Positions 43,803 through 54,103 of a DNA stretch of 64,000 bases are shown here, one piece after another. Both the position numbers and the translations under genes were made by a program. The notes beneath the pieces were generated by a model, which was not told the origin of the DNA, did no database searches, and saw nothing but the letters and a program-made list of their open reading frames with translations. Source of the stretch: Pachysolen tannophilus NRRL Y-2460 (lineage: Eukaryota > Ascomycota > Pichiomycetes > Alaninales > Pachysolenaceae); assembly GCA_001661245.1 (NCBI GenBank), contig KV454016.1, positions 772,724 through 836,723 of the forward strand. The letters run 5' to 3'. Within the stretch, counting starts at the first letter, position 1, and the number at the start of each line of letters is the position of its first letter.

Positions 43803-44829
43803 AGGGGTACTTTGTAAAGTGTTTAATTTGTCCTATTGATTACAAATAATTTTATTCTTCTATAGTTAGGGTTTTTTCAGGCATTTTCTAGATGAGAGAA
43901 AAAAACATTCATATTAATAGTTATTGTTAAAAGTTTCTGTTTTATTTTATCATTATTACTACTGCATGTGATCGAAAGAGAAAACCAAAAGATTTCGTTT
44001 TGTCGTTTATTTTTTATTTTTATTTTTTATTTTTTTTTTTCTGTTTATTTTTATATTTTTTTCCTCCAAATGAAAATAGTTGTTAAAATTGGATTTTTTT
44101 ATATATCTTTTAATATTATTTTTATTTTGTTTTTGTGTTTTAAAAGTGTTCGACGATTATAGCCTTTTTAAAGACTAGAGAACTAATCTACTAGTTTAAC
44201 AGTCATATTTTTGCACTATTTTTTTTTTTTTTATCCATTTTTTAATTAAACTATCCGGTCCTATATATTTATTTAGCAGCAAGTACCTAATGTGTTCGAT
44301 AAGTTCAAGGAAATCATATTATGATTAACTCATTATAATATTTAGAGACTTAATTTAACCAAGAACAATTTTTTTTGAAAATGATCAATGAAAATAAAAA
44401 TAAAGTAAAATTGAAAAAAACTCGACAAAGTAATGATATTCTCCAAAACGTAAGTTAGGAACAATACATAAGAATCTAATAAAACCAAAAAAAAAAAAAA
44501 AAAAAAAAATTAAAAAAGAAAAAAAATCTAATAGAAAGAGAAGAACTGAAAAAAAATAATCCTTAAAAAACATCCAACCAAACACTAAACACTAACAAAA
44601 AAAAAAGTTCTCAATTTTTTCATTTTTTTTTTCTTTCTTTCACGGAAACCAACTAGACAAGAATAACAAAAATGAAACGAAAACGAAAACGAAACCAAAA
44701 ATAGAGGAATGAACCTCAAATAAAAAATAAAAAATAAAAAAAAAAAAAAAAAAAAAAAGCAACAAAAATAAAACCTTCAATAAGCTAGCCCCTCTTCCTT
44801 TACATTAACCACCTTAAAAGTTTTTATAC
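43803..44829. other. Convergent TIF4631/KNS1 3' region
   Basis: 1.0 kb without a gene, with several long T or A runs (T near 44219-44232, A near 44488-44508, A near 44739-44758). A TTAGGGTTT sequence lies ~65 bp after the TIF4631 stop. The overlapping small open frames are A/T-only artefacts. Confidence 0.65.
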
Positions 44830-46935
44830 TTAAATTGTTCCCTCATCATAAATACCTAAATCAAACCAGTGGTGATTTAATGCATCAATGGCCTTCAATC
44901 TTTTATTAGGATCATAAGTGAGAGTTTGTTTAATCAAATCAATGAAATAATACCAAAATCTGTACTTGTCCTTGCTTAACCTTTTGATATTATTAACTGT
45001 AAAATTTTCCTCTAGCGTTAGTTCATAATTTATTTTCATACCTATCTTGGAACTTATGAGTTCATCAAGACTTAAAATAGAATTAACTGTCTTCAACGAT
45101 CTAACTGGAGTCTTTTTGTTTGGAAACAACAATTTCCCTGTTTTTGGATCAAAACACAATTCAACATTTGTTTTCTCTTTCAGAAGTTTTTCATTCTTGG
45201 AATAACACTCATTTACCAAATGTAATGGCATTGGCTTGTTTAAAAATTTTTCCATCATTGCCAAATGTTCCAAATCTTCATGAGTTCTAAACAAAGTTTC
45301 ACCTGTAGCCAATTCAACCAAAATACAACCAAGTGACCACATATCACAAGGAAAAGACCAACCAATATTCAAGACAATTTCTGGAGCTCTGTAATGTCTT
45401 GTAGAAACCACTTGAGAATGATATTCATCATCAAAAATTGCCGATCCAAAATCGATTATTTGTATCAAGGGGTCCTTTAAAATCTTTGAATATGCACTGT
45501 TATTGTAAGGCTTCTTTGAGAAAGAAGAATCGTGCAATAAAATATTTTCAGGCTTCAAATCAGTATGAATCAATTTCAAATCATGTAAGAAGGCAACTGA
45601 TCTAATCAATTGCTTTGCAATAGCCTGTATATGAGATCCTGGGAAAGGTATGAAATTATTATTTTCCATAAAGTCAAATAATGAGATTTGTAATAAATCC
45701 GTAACAATGCAAATATGTTTTCTATAGTCAAAACATTCACGTAAATGAATACAGTGATTTTCATTATTTGGGTCATGTTTCTTTATAGTCGACAAGACTC
45801 TTAATTCAATTTTACTGGCTTCACGATATTTTGGAACAGCACGAATAATTTTTATAGCAACTGTTTCATTATTCTTATGATCATGAGCACTAACAACTTT
45901 ACCAAAAGTACCTTGACCCAACATTTTCTTAATTTCAAATCTGTTATTTGCAAACAATTCACCAGGTCTAACAACGTAATGTCCTTCTTTATCATCACAA
46001 GAAGTATCAGCTACTTCCTTTGAAGTTGATGCCCCATTACTAAAAGATGGTCTCCTCGCACTTTGACCAGAGTTTGAAAAAGTATAATTATTATCCCTAG
46101 CATCAGGATATGGAATATAATTTGTCTTAATTTCACCAATTCTTGTACCCATCAACTCACGCAAATTCGGCGGTGGCTGATAAGATACTTTTGCATGTGG
46201 TAACTGTGGCAACGACTTGGTTCGTGGTTTCTTTGAAGGTTTCATTGGAGGTGTTCGTAAGCTATACTGGCTGAAACTATGACTATTGTAGGCATTGCGA
46301 TGACGAAGAGGAAATTCCTCATTAGCCCTGTTATTTCCAACAACGACATCATCATCATCATCATCATCATCACCATCGTCATCGTCATCCTCAACTTCGT
46401 CGTACTCGTTATCATTATCATTATCATTATCAATATTATGGCCATGATGACGACGCCGAGGATGGTGATGGTGATCATCGTCGTCATCATCATCGACAGT
46501 CCTTACAACATTTGAACCGTAGAGCTGACTTGGCGGTGTGGCAATAATACTTAATGGTTCATTATTACCATCAATATTCAAGCTGGTATTTTTAGTTAAT
46601 TCATTGGAACTAAGATGGTGATGTTCTTCTAAAATTATAATATCTGAATCATTGTCAGAAATTAAATTATCATCATCCTCATTGTCTCCATCGTCTGTAT
46701 TACTGTTGTTCCCATATTCACCTTCAAAGCTATAATGTTCGTCATCTGAATCTAAAACGATAATATCTGTGGCTTGAGGATTTGCTGCAGAAATATTTGT
46801 AGGAGATGCATCATGATAATTAGCAGAAGTAGTATAACTATTCCCATTACCACTTGAGCCAAAAACATTCTCATGACCCCATGCTGAAGAGAGCTCTCTT
46901 GGTCTCTTCCGATTAATTGGTTCAAGCATTGACAT
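44830..46935 (-). CDS. KNS1: LAMMER (CLK-type) dual-specificity protein kinase
   Basis: Kns1 is the yeast CLK/LAMMER kinase, linked to TORC1-dependent Pol III repression via Maf1. The protein is 701 aa (737 in S. cerevisiae). The N-terminal ~320 residues are disordered: acidic Asp/Glu/His runs (DDDDDDHHHH near 145-160 and a long Asp run near 185-195) and basic Pro-rich segments (SKKPRTKSLPQLP). The kinase domain has glycine loop LGQGTFGKV (about 337-345), VAIKII lysine, LAMMER-type catalytic loop IHTDLKPENILL (about 456-467), DFGSAIF, activation segment VVSTRHYRAPEIVLNIGWSFPCDMWSLGCI, and the family signature EHLAMMEKFL near 556. A C-terminal YDPNKRLKAIDALNHHWF completes it. It is divergent from the C2H2 gene with 1.7 kb between starts. 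Confidence 0.96.
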   Translation of the reverse strand: MSMLEPINRKRPRELSSAWGHENVFGSSGNGNSYTTSANYHDASPTNISAANPQATDIIVLDSDDEHYSFEGEYGNNSNTDDGDNEDDDNLISDNDSDIIILEEHHHLSSNELTKNTSLNIDGNNEPLSIIATPPSQLYGSNVVRTVDDDDDDDHHHHPRRRHHGHNIDNDNDNDNEYDEVEDDDDDGDDDDDDDDVVVGNNRANEEFPLRHRNAYNSHSFSQYSLRTPPMKPSKKPRTKSLPQLPHAKVSYQPPPNLRELMGTRIGEIKTNYIPYPDARDNNYTFSNSGQSARRPSFSNGASTSKEVADTSCDDKEGHYVVRPGELFANNRFEIKKMLGQGTFGKVVSAHDHKNNETVAIKIIRAVPKYREASKIELRVLSTIKKHDPNNENHCIHLRECFDYRKHICIVTDLLQISLFDFMENNNFIPFPGSHIQAIAKQLIRSVAFLHDLKLIHTDLKPENILLHDSSFSKKPYNNSAYSKILKDPLIQIIDFGSAIFDDEYHSQVVSTRHYRAPEIVLNIGWSFPCDMWSLGCILVELATGETLFRTHEDLEHLAMMEKFLNKPMPLHLVNECYSKNEKLLKEKTNVELCFDPKTGKLLFPNKKTPVRSLKTVNSILSLDELISSKIGMKINYELTLEENFTVNNIKRLSKDKYRFWYYFIDLIKQTLTYDPNKRLKAIDALNHHWFDLGIYDEGTI

Positions 46936-48655
46936 CTTTGCTGATTAAAAACAATCAATAATCGGACCGATTATTAGACCAAATAATAAATCTCTCAAAA
47001 TTAAATAAATGTAACTAGCAGCAGCTGTTTTAAAAAAATAACTATGAAGCAAGCGTCTTCTTTCCTATGAACAAGTGATGTTTTGAAACCGCAATGCTTG
47101 ATGCTTTTAACTTTTTTTTTGCAATCAACTTGAATTAATTTAATTTAGCAACCTCAAGCAAAAAATGATGAAACCGATCAAAGCAATATTAAAAAAAGAA
47201 CAAAAAAAAAAAAAAAAAAAAAAAATAAATCAAAACTTCTGCTTATAAAGTATGATTGATACCTGATCAAAAAAATTAATAAGTCAAAAGTCAATAAATT
47301 TAATTAGAAACTAAAAAATTAAACTAATTAATAGACATTCACTGAAAGCCTATTAAACAGTAATTGGGGGAAACAAAAGCAAAACAAAACAACAACACTA
47401 ACAAAAAAAAAAAAAAAAAAAAAATAAAAAAAAAAAAAAAAAGAAAAAAGGTTCAATAATTATAGACAAAAACTTGGATTGTTTTATGACTATTTCCAAT
47501 GAATAGTATAAACCTTTGATAGATTTGAATAATAAGTTTGAGGTTTATTTTTTTTTTTGTTTTTTTTTGTTTTTGTTTTTGTATTTGATTATATATATAT
47601 ATATATATATATAAATATATGTTTTAATTAGATTCTAATTAAGTTAAATATTATATAGATTGATTTCTAGATTTTCGTTATCAGCAAAAAAAAGAAAATA
47701 ATTGCAGTAGTAAAAATCAGTACGGGCATCGCAGAAGGAAAGATAGCCCAAAGAATACAAGTTTTAAAAAGCGGGTTTTCTTTTATACAAGTTGAATCCG
47801 TGAAACCTTCAGCGCTTTATAGAGACAAGATTTCTCTTTTATATAGATCAAATCATATTTTAAATGGAATAACATAGCTTAACCGCTGATATAAATTTGT
47901 TTTGTTATTAATGTTGAACTGGGGGAAACGTGCACATCTTCTACAAAGTCGCAGTAAACTTGAGCACTGGAGATCATACCTCTGCCACAGTGCCCGCAGA
48001 AAACAAAGAGAACCCAGAAACTCTTTAGTTTAGTAGTGAGAAACGTTTATTGTAGTAAATGAGCAATACATATTTTGAAACATAAGTTATATATACGATC
48101 TTGAAATACTTCAGATACTTGAGCTACTTACTTGACTTGAAATTGGTTTTTTTTTTTTTTTTTAAATCACAATTAACAGTTAACAGTTGAACAATTGTAC
48201 CATACGTTGTTGATTTTAATTAATACTTTATCGGTCATAAATATGATCTAGATTTGCAGTTTGAACCAAAACGTTTTCATTAATCTTATGCACAATCAAA
48301 TTGCCCAAAAAAGTAAAAAAAAAAAAAGTTAACCAAAACAGTAGTGTTATTGAACACCAAATAATAATTAATTTCGTATTATGAAATAAAAATTCCCCCC
48401 AAAACAGTAGTGCACTAATACACCGATAAAATAGCAAAAAAAAAACAAACAAAAAACTCGTATCAAATAAAAGTAGTGTCAGCGCGTAACAAAAATGTTT
48501 TTTTTTTTTTTTTAATTTTTTTTTTTTCTTTTTTTTCTTTTTCTTTTAAGAAACTCGCCACGAAATTTATCAGCCATTTTTACTCAAGTTGTTGTTTACT
48601 TTCCATTTGTAGAGTTGCGGTTAGTTATAGAGGTTAACGATCAATAGGAATCAAT
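46936..48655. other. Divergent KNS1/C2H2 upstream region
   Basis: 1.7 kb without a recognisable gene. It contains poly(A) tracts (47202-47225, 47403-47443 with one interruption), an AT run near 47591-47612, a copy of GAACTGGGG (47916-47924) and a comparatively GC-rich patch at about 47915-48005 with a 6-bp inverted repeat (GCACTG at 47964, CAGTGC at 47988). Confidence 0.6.
47916..47993. promoter_or_regulatory. GC-richer patch with GAACTGGGG and an inverted repeat
   Basis: In AT-rich surroundings this 80-bp patch carries GAACTGGGG (shared with the triple repeat at 14034) and GCACTG/CAGTGC arms 18 bp apart. It lies ~700 bp upstream of the C2H2 gene. It may be a regulatory site or part of a transcript; nothing more can be said. 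Confidence 0.35.
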
Positions 48656-50020
48656 ATGTCAGAATCGAATTCAGTGGTAGAGTTCTACCAGCAGCAGCTT
48701 ACTGAAGTTGCTATGGCCATATCGGCACAGCATGGTGAAAGTGATAAACATGGGGGCCGAATAGATAATAACAATGATAGTGGTGGTAATAATAATAGTG
48801 GCGGTCGTGGAGACGGTAGTAGTAGAGGCAGCGGTAGTGGAGGTAGTGGTGGAAATGGCGAAAGTGGCGGAAGCGGTGAAAATGATGATGATGATAATGA
48901 TAATAATAATAACGGTGCTAGCCATCGTCATAATGCAGATGATGATCATGATCATGATCATCATATGGTTTCTTCAGACAATAATGATGATAAAAGTGGT
49001 AAAATCTTTGCGTGTGATCACTGCGATAAAATATTCACTAGAAAACATAATTTAGAGACACATAAATTGGTACATTCAGAGTTTAAGCCATATATTTGTT
49101 CAATGTGTAAATCTTCATTTAAGAGATCTCATGATTTGAAAAGACATCAAAGAATGCACACTGGTGAAAAACCACACCCATGTGATAAATGTGGTAGAAG
49201 TTTTGCAAGGGCAGATGCACTATTAAGGCACCGTAAAAATGGATGTTCTTCAAATCAAAAATTAATCCTGCTGCATCTTGAATCAAGGAACCCAGATGAA
49301 ATAAATTCAGCATCTCCATTGGCAGTGGCGGCAATGAATAGTGATGTTTTGAACAATAATGATAGAAATAGGAGAAGTTATGAAACTGTACATTGGAAGG
49401 CATCAATTAGTCAGCCAATTGATAAAGTTCAGTTGAATCAACAATTTGCAAAGACATCCTCGGCTCTTTCAAATTCTCCCGTTGGTGCTAATAGTGCCAG
49501 TGGTGTATATGATCAGAATAACCAATTTGCACAGGAAACTTACGACTCAACTGCATCAACAAATTCCACTTCAACTTCAACAGCAGCAGCAGCCGCAGCC
49601 GCAAATGTTTCATCATCAGGATTAGGGCCACACACTTCACTGCCATCCACTGCAGCACCTACAGCAGCATCAACGTCAGCATCAGCTTCAGCCTCAAATG
49701 CAAATGCAAATGCAAACTCAACAACCCATAACAATAATATTAGGAATAACACTAATACCACTGCTAACAAAAATACCAATAATAATAGCCAATTATTAAA
49801 TAACCTAACAAGAATTTTTCAAACCAATATATCATCCTCTTCTCATAACCATCAGGGAAATAGACTTTCATCAAAAGAGACAAATACGTCTTTAGAAGAA
49901 AGAGTACTAAAATTAGAAGAATTACATAGAAAAGATTTACTGAGATTAAAAGAAATGGAAGGCAGGTTAAGCGGTTTAGAAATGTTGTTAGAAAACACTA
50001 ATAGCTCGGCAAGAAATTAG
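48656..50020 (+). CDS. C2H2 zinc-finger transcription factor with C-terminal coiled coil, unassigned
   Basis: This 454-aa protein has three tandem fingers at about 118-198: FACDHCDKIFTRKHNLETHKLVH and YICSMCKSSFKRSHDLKRHQRMH (C-x2-C-x12-H-x3-H), then CDKCGRSFARADALLRHRKNGC, which ends H-x4-C. The second linker is canonical TGEKPH. The N-terminal ~115 residues are a Gly/Ser tract, an Asn/Asp run and an Asp/His tract (DDDHDHDHH). The C-terminal part is Ala/Ser/Thr/Asn-rich and ends in a coiled coil (LEERVLKLEELHRKDLLRLKE, about 418-450), which suggests dimerisation. A sequence-specific nuclear factor is the natural reading. I do not recognise the ortholog. Confidence 0.85.
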   Translation: MSESNSVVEFYQQQLTEVAMAISAQHGESDKHGGRIDNNNDSGGNNNSGGRGDGSSRGSGSGGSGGNGESGGSGENDDDDNDNNNNGASHRHNADDDHDHDHHMVSSDNNDDKSGKIFACDHCDKIFTRKHNLETHKLVHSEFKPYICSMCKSSFKRSHDLKRHQRMHTGEKPHPCDKCGRSFARADALLRHRKNGCSSNQKLILLHLESRNPDEINSASPLAVAAMNSDVLNNNDRNRRSYETVHWKASISQPIDKVQLNQQFAKTSSALSNSPVGANSASGVYDQNNQFAQETYDSTASTNSTSTSTAAAAAAANVSSSGLGPHTSLPSTAAPTAASTSASASASNANANANSTTHNNNIRNNTNTTANKNTNNNSQLLNNLTRIFQTNISSSSHNHQGNRLSSKETNTSLEERVLKLEELHRKDLLRLKEMEGRLSGLEMLLENTNSSARN

Positions 50021-50270
50021 AAAAAGTTAAAGTTAAAGTTATTTAGACTATAGATTTAGTTAACATATGTAAATTAGTGTTTTTTTTTTTTTGCTTTCTT
50101 CTCTTTTTCATTTTAACATTTTTTAGTTTACTTGGCTGATTTAAATAACTTTTATTAAAAAGTAGTGTGAATTTTTTATTCAATTTATAAGTTGATTTTT
50201 TTTTTCACCTTTTCATTTCTCTATCACTATCTCTCTAATCAACATTATTAAAACATTATTGGAGTAATAG

Positions 50271-50634
50271 ATGTCAGGTAATCCAGGTATGTATTAATTA
50301 ATAGCTTCCTTGTAACATATTTATGTGAATTAAAAGCTGACAAAATTTTTTAGGCAATAAACTATCAGCATGGAGACCAAATCCACCTGAAAGAGGCTCA
50401 TTCCCTTTGGATCATTTTGGAGATTGTACTGCTGAAATGGAAAAATATTTGAACTGTCTTAAAATAGTCAAGAATGAAAATGCTCCAAATTGTAGGATAT
50501 TGGCAAAAAACTATTTAAATTGTAGAATGGAAAATAATTTGATGGATAAAGTATCTTGGAAAGAGTTGGGGTTGCCCGAAGATAAAAAAATTATTGTTGA
50601 AGATAAAGTAGAAGAAACGGTTAATAAAAGTTGA
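50271..50634 (+). CDS. COX19: Cox19, twin CX9C copper/cytochrome c oxidase assembly protein (spliced)
   Basis: Cox19 is a small intermembrane-space/cytosol protein needed for cytochrome c oxidase assembly, working with Cox11. Exon 1 is 50271-50286 (16 nt, MSGNP plus one base); the 67-bp intron (50287-50353) begins GTATGT, has GCTGAC as likely branch and ends TTTTTTAG; exon 2 is 50354-50634. The spliced product is 98 aa, the same length as in S. cerevisiae, and begins [20 protein letters not shown], matching MSGNPGSSLSALRPTPPERG. The twin CX9C motifs are [11 protein letters not shown] and [17 protein letters not shown] near the end is also conserved. The exon 2 frame alone has no suitable start. 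Confidence 0.97.
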
Positions 50635-51145
50635 AAAATTACCACAATTATACAGTATAATGTCTGTTGAGAATCATGTAAATAATTAACAGGGTAGGAT
50701 CGATTTTGGTTGTTAAAGATGAAAAAAAAAAAAAAAACTTAAGGCGGGTTGTATTTATGCTTATATATATACATTAACAGTAATGATAAAACGGGAAAAG
50801 ACAATCCCATATATAATCATAAGATTTCAAATCTTTAACTAAATAGAAGTAAAGTAAAAAGAGTATATATAAAAAAGAATTAAAATTAACCGTACTCTGT
50901 AGATAGTTTACAAAACAAAATATAACCAAAACCAAACACTAACCATGAAAACATCAAATAAAAAAAATTTCCATATCTCGCAATAACCACATTATTACCT
51001 ACCACCTTAAATCCAATATCTGCTTGACTTCAAAAAAAAAAAAAAAACAAAAAAAAATAAAAAAATAAAAAAAAAAAAAAAAAAAGTTCAGGAGACAAAT
51101 AGTTTTTGAAAAAAACAAATTACTAAAACACCTACTCAGTAGGTT
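50635..51145. other. Convergent COX19 / membrane protein 3' region
   Basis: 511 bp without a gene. Poly(A)-rich runs near 51032-51085 lie before the stop codon of the minus-strand gene. Confidence 0.65.
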
Positions 51146-53159
51146 TTAGGATCCAAATTTACTTAAAAGATAACATTTCACGTTTAAAAGGATACGATTA
51201 GCAGCTTTGGAAGACGAATTTAAAAATTTGTTGAAGTCAAGTTTTTGAGCACGATTATAAGTTCTAATTAGCCCTATCCGTGCTTCCTCAATTAAAACTC
51301 TACTCATATCAATACTCTTATTTCCCCATTTCTTTGAATTGCTGATATAAAATTTATGAATATGATTTAAGTTTTCTGAAGCATTTGAAAAAACTGTAGA
51401 TAGCTGAGTAGATAGCTGGCCTGTCAATTTCCTTAATTTGGAAGCAGAAAAATCAAGTTGGTGATTTAAATGTTTACCAATTACTGTAAATTTCTTACTC
51501 AAGATTTCTGAAACTTGATCGTATTTTTCATCAAACTCCACTAGAAACTTAATCATCAGCTTATTAGATTTCTTTGAAAGAATAACACTTTTTTTCTTTA
51601 AATCTTTCCAATGATCTGCAAGCTTATAATCTTTAGCCTTCTTAGAAATCAAAATCTTATTGCTTTTGTAAAAATTTATACTTTTCAATTTCCCTTCTTC
51701 AAAAAATTCTAGAGAACGCCTCTTCAGTTCATTAATGTTATCTGAATTATCTTCTAACAAACATTGAACTTTACTTTTTAAAGTTTCAGAGTTTTGTTCC
51801 ACAAAATCAGCAAAATCAGCCGCAATATTACCTAATAAAACAGAGCCTGTTTCTGCATATCTTGTAAAATCATTCAATTGATTAACTAATTCTTCAATGA
51901 AGATCTCTTGTTGTGACTTAAGTTCCTCTTTTAATTTATCCAAGTCCTCATTGGCTACAACGATGTTAGCATTCGAAGAAACAAGTTTACCTAGATGATT
52001 TAAATTAAATAATTTTTTAATATCCAGTAATTTCATCAAAGTTTTTCGCCTCTCAGGTATATTACTGAAAGACGATATATAACTATTGGACTTTGTACTA
52101 TAACGAATTATGCCTCTATCTTTAATTTTTTTGCTATTATATTGACAAAAATTTACGATAAATTCTGAATATTCATCAGTACCTAATTCGGGATTAACGT
52201 TAATAGAAATTTTATCTTCTTTGAAATCTCTAGCTAACAATTCGTCATTCAATAAGATGTTTCTTGATAGTTCTTCAATTTCATTTTTGGAGAAATCATT
52301 GTATTTTGCAGGAATATACAAGATCAAATCTACCAGATCAATGTTTGAGATCTTGTTATCATCCAATTTTTCTTCTGAAATAGACCGCGTAACAATAGTT
52401 TTAAATTCTTCTTCAACGCAATGTAAAATAGTAATTTTCTTATCAGAATAGTACGTATCACGAATGTTGAAAAAAACAGAAGGTGGATAAGAATCAACTG
52501 AATCAATCAACCCCTTATTAGAAATTTGATTAACACCAAAACTATAAGTTAGGTAAAGTAATAATGAAGTCAAAGCAATTCCTGCAATACTCAGGCCATT
52601 ATACACAACTCCATGGAATTCTTTCTTAATTAACATTTTTGTTTTAACTTCTTCAAAAGCATTTAATGAAGCATAAAAAAATTCTTTGATGGATTCCATT
52701 GTAGAATTTAAAGAATTATTAAATTGTTCCAAAAAATAATCAAGAATTTTTTCTTCATTTACAAAAGAATGTTGAGAATTATGATCGATATTAGTAATGT
52801 TATCCATTTGTTTATCATTTTCAATATCATTTTCAACATTTTTTTTTGGGAAACTTAGTTTTGGTAAAGTTAAAGATGAATCCACCAATGGAGTAACCTC
52901 CTTTTGGGATTTAAGAGTTGAAATAGAAGCCTCGTTATTTGGGGCATCAGCTGAAAGGCGCTCTCCGTCATTACCATGGTCATTTCCATGGACATCACCA
53001 TGAGAAGTTCCATGTTCAATCACATTCAGATTGTTATCGTCAAATGAGTTTGAATCGTCTGTCGAATAAATAACCGACCACGAATCATCTGTTTCATCTA
53101 ATTCATCACCAGCTACCAAAACTGTATTACTATTTCTATTATTCCTTCTACTATTACTA

Positions 53160-53190
<31 letters not shown>

Positions 53191-53416
53191 CATTATTATT
53201 ATTAGTATTGGTATTATTATTACTATTATCTTGATCACTCAGATTCAAAAGACCACCAATATTTTTTTCAGAATCACTGCTATCATCGTTATTATTGTTA
53301 TCGGTAGAAGGAGTTAAGCCTCCACTTGAAGATGAAGATAAAGATTTCAAATCTGTTGGATGTTCATCATCCGATGGCCCACCATTACTGTCATCACTGA
53401 TTTGATTCGAGGACAT
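51146..53416 (-). CDS. Single-pass membrane protein with Atg8-interacting-type motif and long coiled-coil C-terminus, unassigned
   Basis: This 756-aa protein starts at the ATG at 53416. The N-terminal ~265 residues are disordered, acidic and Asn/Ser-rich. At 113-116 is WSVI, preceded by DELDETDDS and followed by YSTDD: an acidic-flanked W-x-x-I of the type bound by Atg8. One strong hydrophobic segment lies at about 270-292 (GLSIAGIALTSLLLYLTYSFG). The ~460-residue C-terminal part is rich in Lys/Glu/Leu/Ser with long predicted helices (for example LDKLKEELKSQQEIFIEELV) and several amphipathic segments near the end. There is no signal peptide. The layout (N-terminal AIM, one membrane span, helical far side) resembles the nucleophagy receptor Atg39, which is smaller. 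Family assignment is only a hypothesis. Confidence 0.8.
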
Positions 53417-54103
53417 TTTTTCCAAAATAACAAACTAAATACTAACTGGGAGTTTGAAAGTTTGAGAGTTTGGGAGTTTGTTTCTTGATGAAAATAATTA
53501 ATCCTTGACCAACAAAAAAAAAATAAAACCCTTCGATAGATTAAAATCAAAAATTCTATTTTGAATCCTAGAAACTGATTGTTAGTCACTTGATGATTTC
53601 AAACCAAATATGAAACTAAAAAATAAAATAAATTAAAATAAAGTAAAAAAAAAAAAAAAAAAAATAATAATAATTTATTCGACTGGATGGCTGATGATGA
53701 TAATACAAATTATAGATAAGATAAGGTGAGAATATATTTATTTATACATACAATTTTTTTGAAAAGAATTTAAAAGGTTAACAATCAATTATATATAATT
53801 TATTAATTCATTCAAGATATATAATCAATTAAATTTTTGAAAAGAATAATCAATAAATTACTTTATCGTTTTGATTATATCAATTGATTTCAATTTATTA
53901 AATAATTATAGTTAATTCCACTGTTATTGGTGGCAATTTTTAAATTTTTTTTTTAAATTTTTTTGTTTTTTTCCTGTTTGAAATTTTGGTATTTATTTAA
54001 AATTTTTTGGTAAATGCTACAAATATTTATAGATTGTAAAATGATTGTAAAATAATAAAACTATTTATATAAATAAATATATATATATATATATATATTT
54101 AAA
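53417..54103. other. NUP49 3' / membrane protein 5' intergenic region
   Basis: 687 bp without a gene. Contains poly(A) 53646-53664, a GGTGGCAAT sequence near 53930 (one mismatch from PACE, opposite orientation to the gene at 53416), and an AT run near 54079-54099. Confidence 0.6.

Noticed and set aside
43866-43875. TTAGGGTTT after the TIF4631 stop as a Tbf1 site
   Set aside because: Single site in a convergent 3' region with no promoter to regulate.
53926-53934. GGTGGCAAT as a PACE element
   Set aside because: One mismatch in the core, reversed relative to the nearest start and ~500 bp from it; too weak to list as a site.
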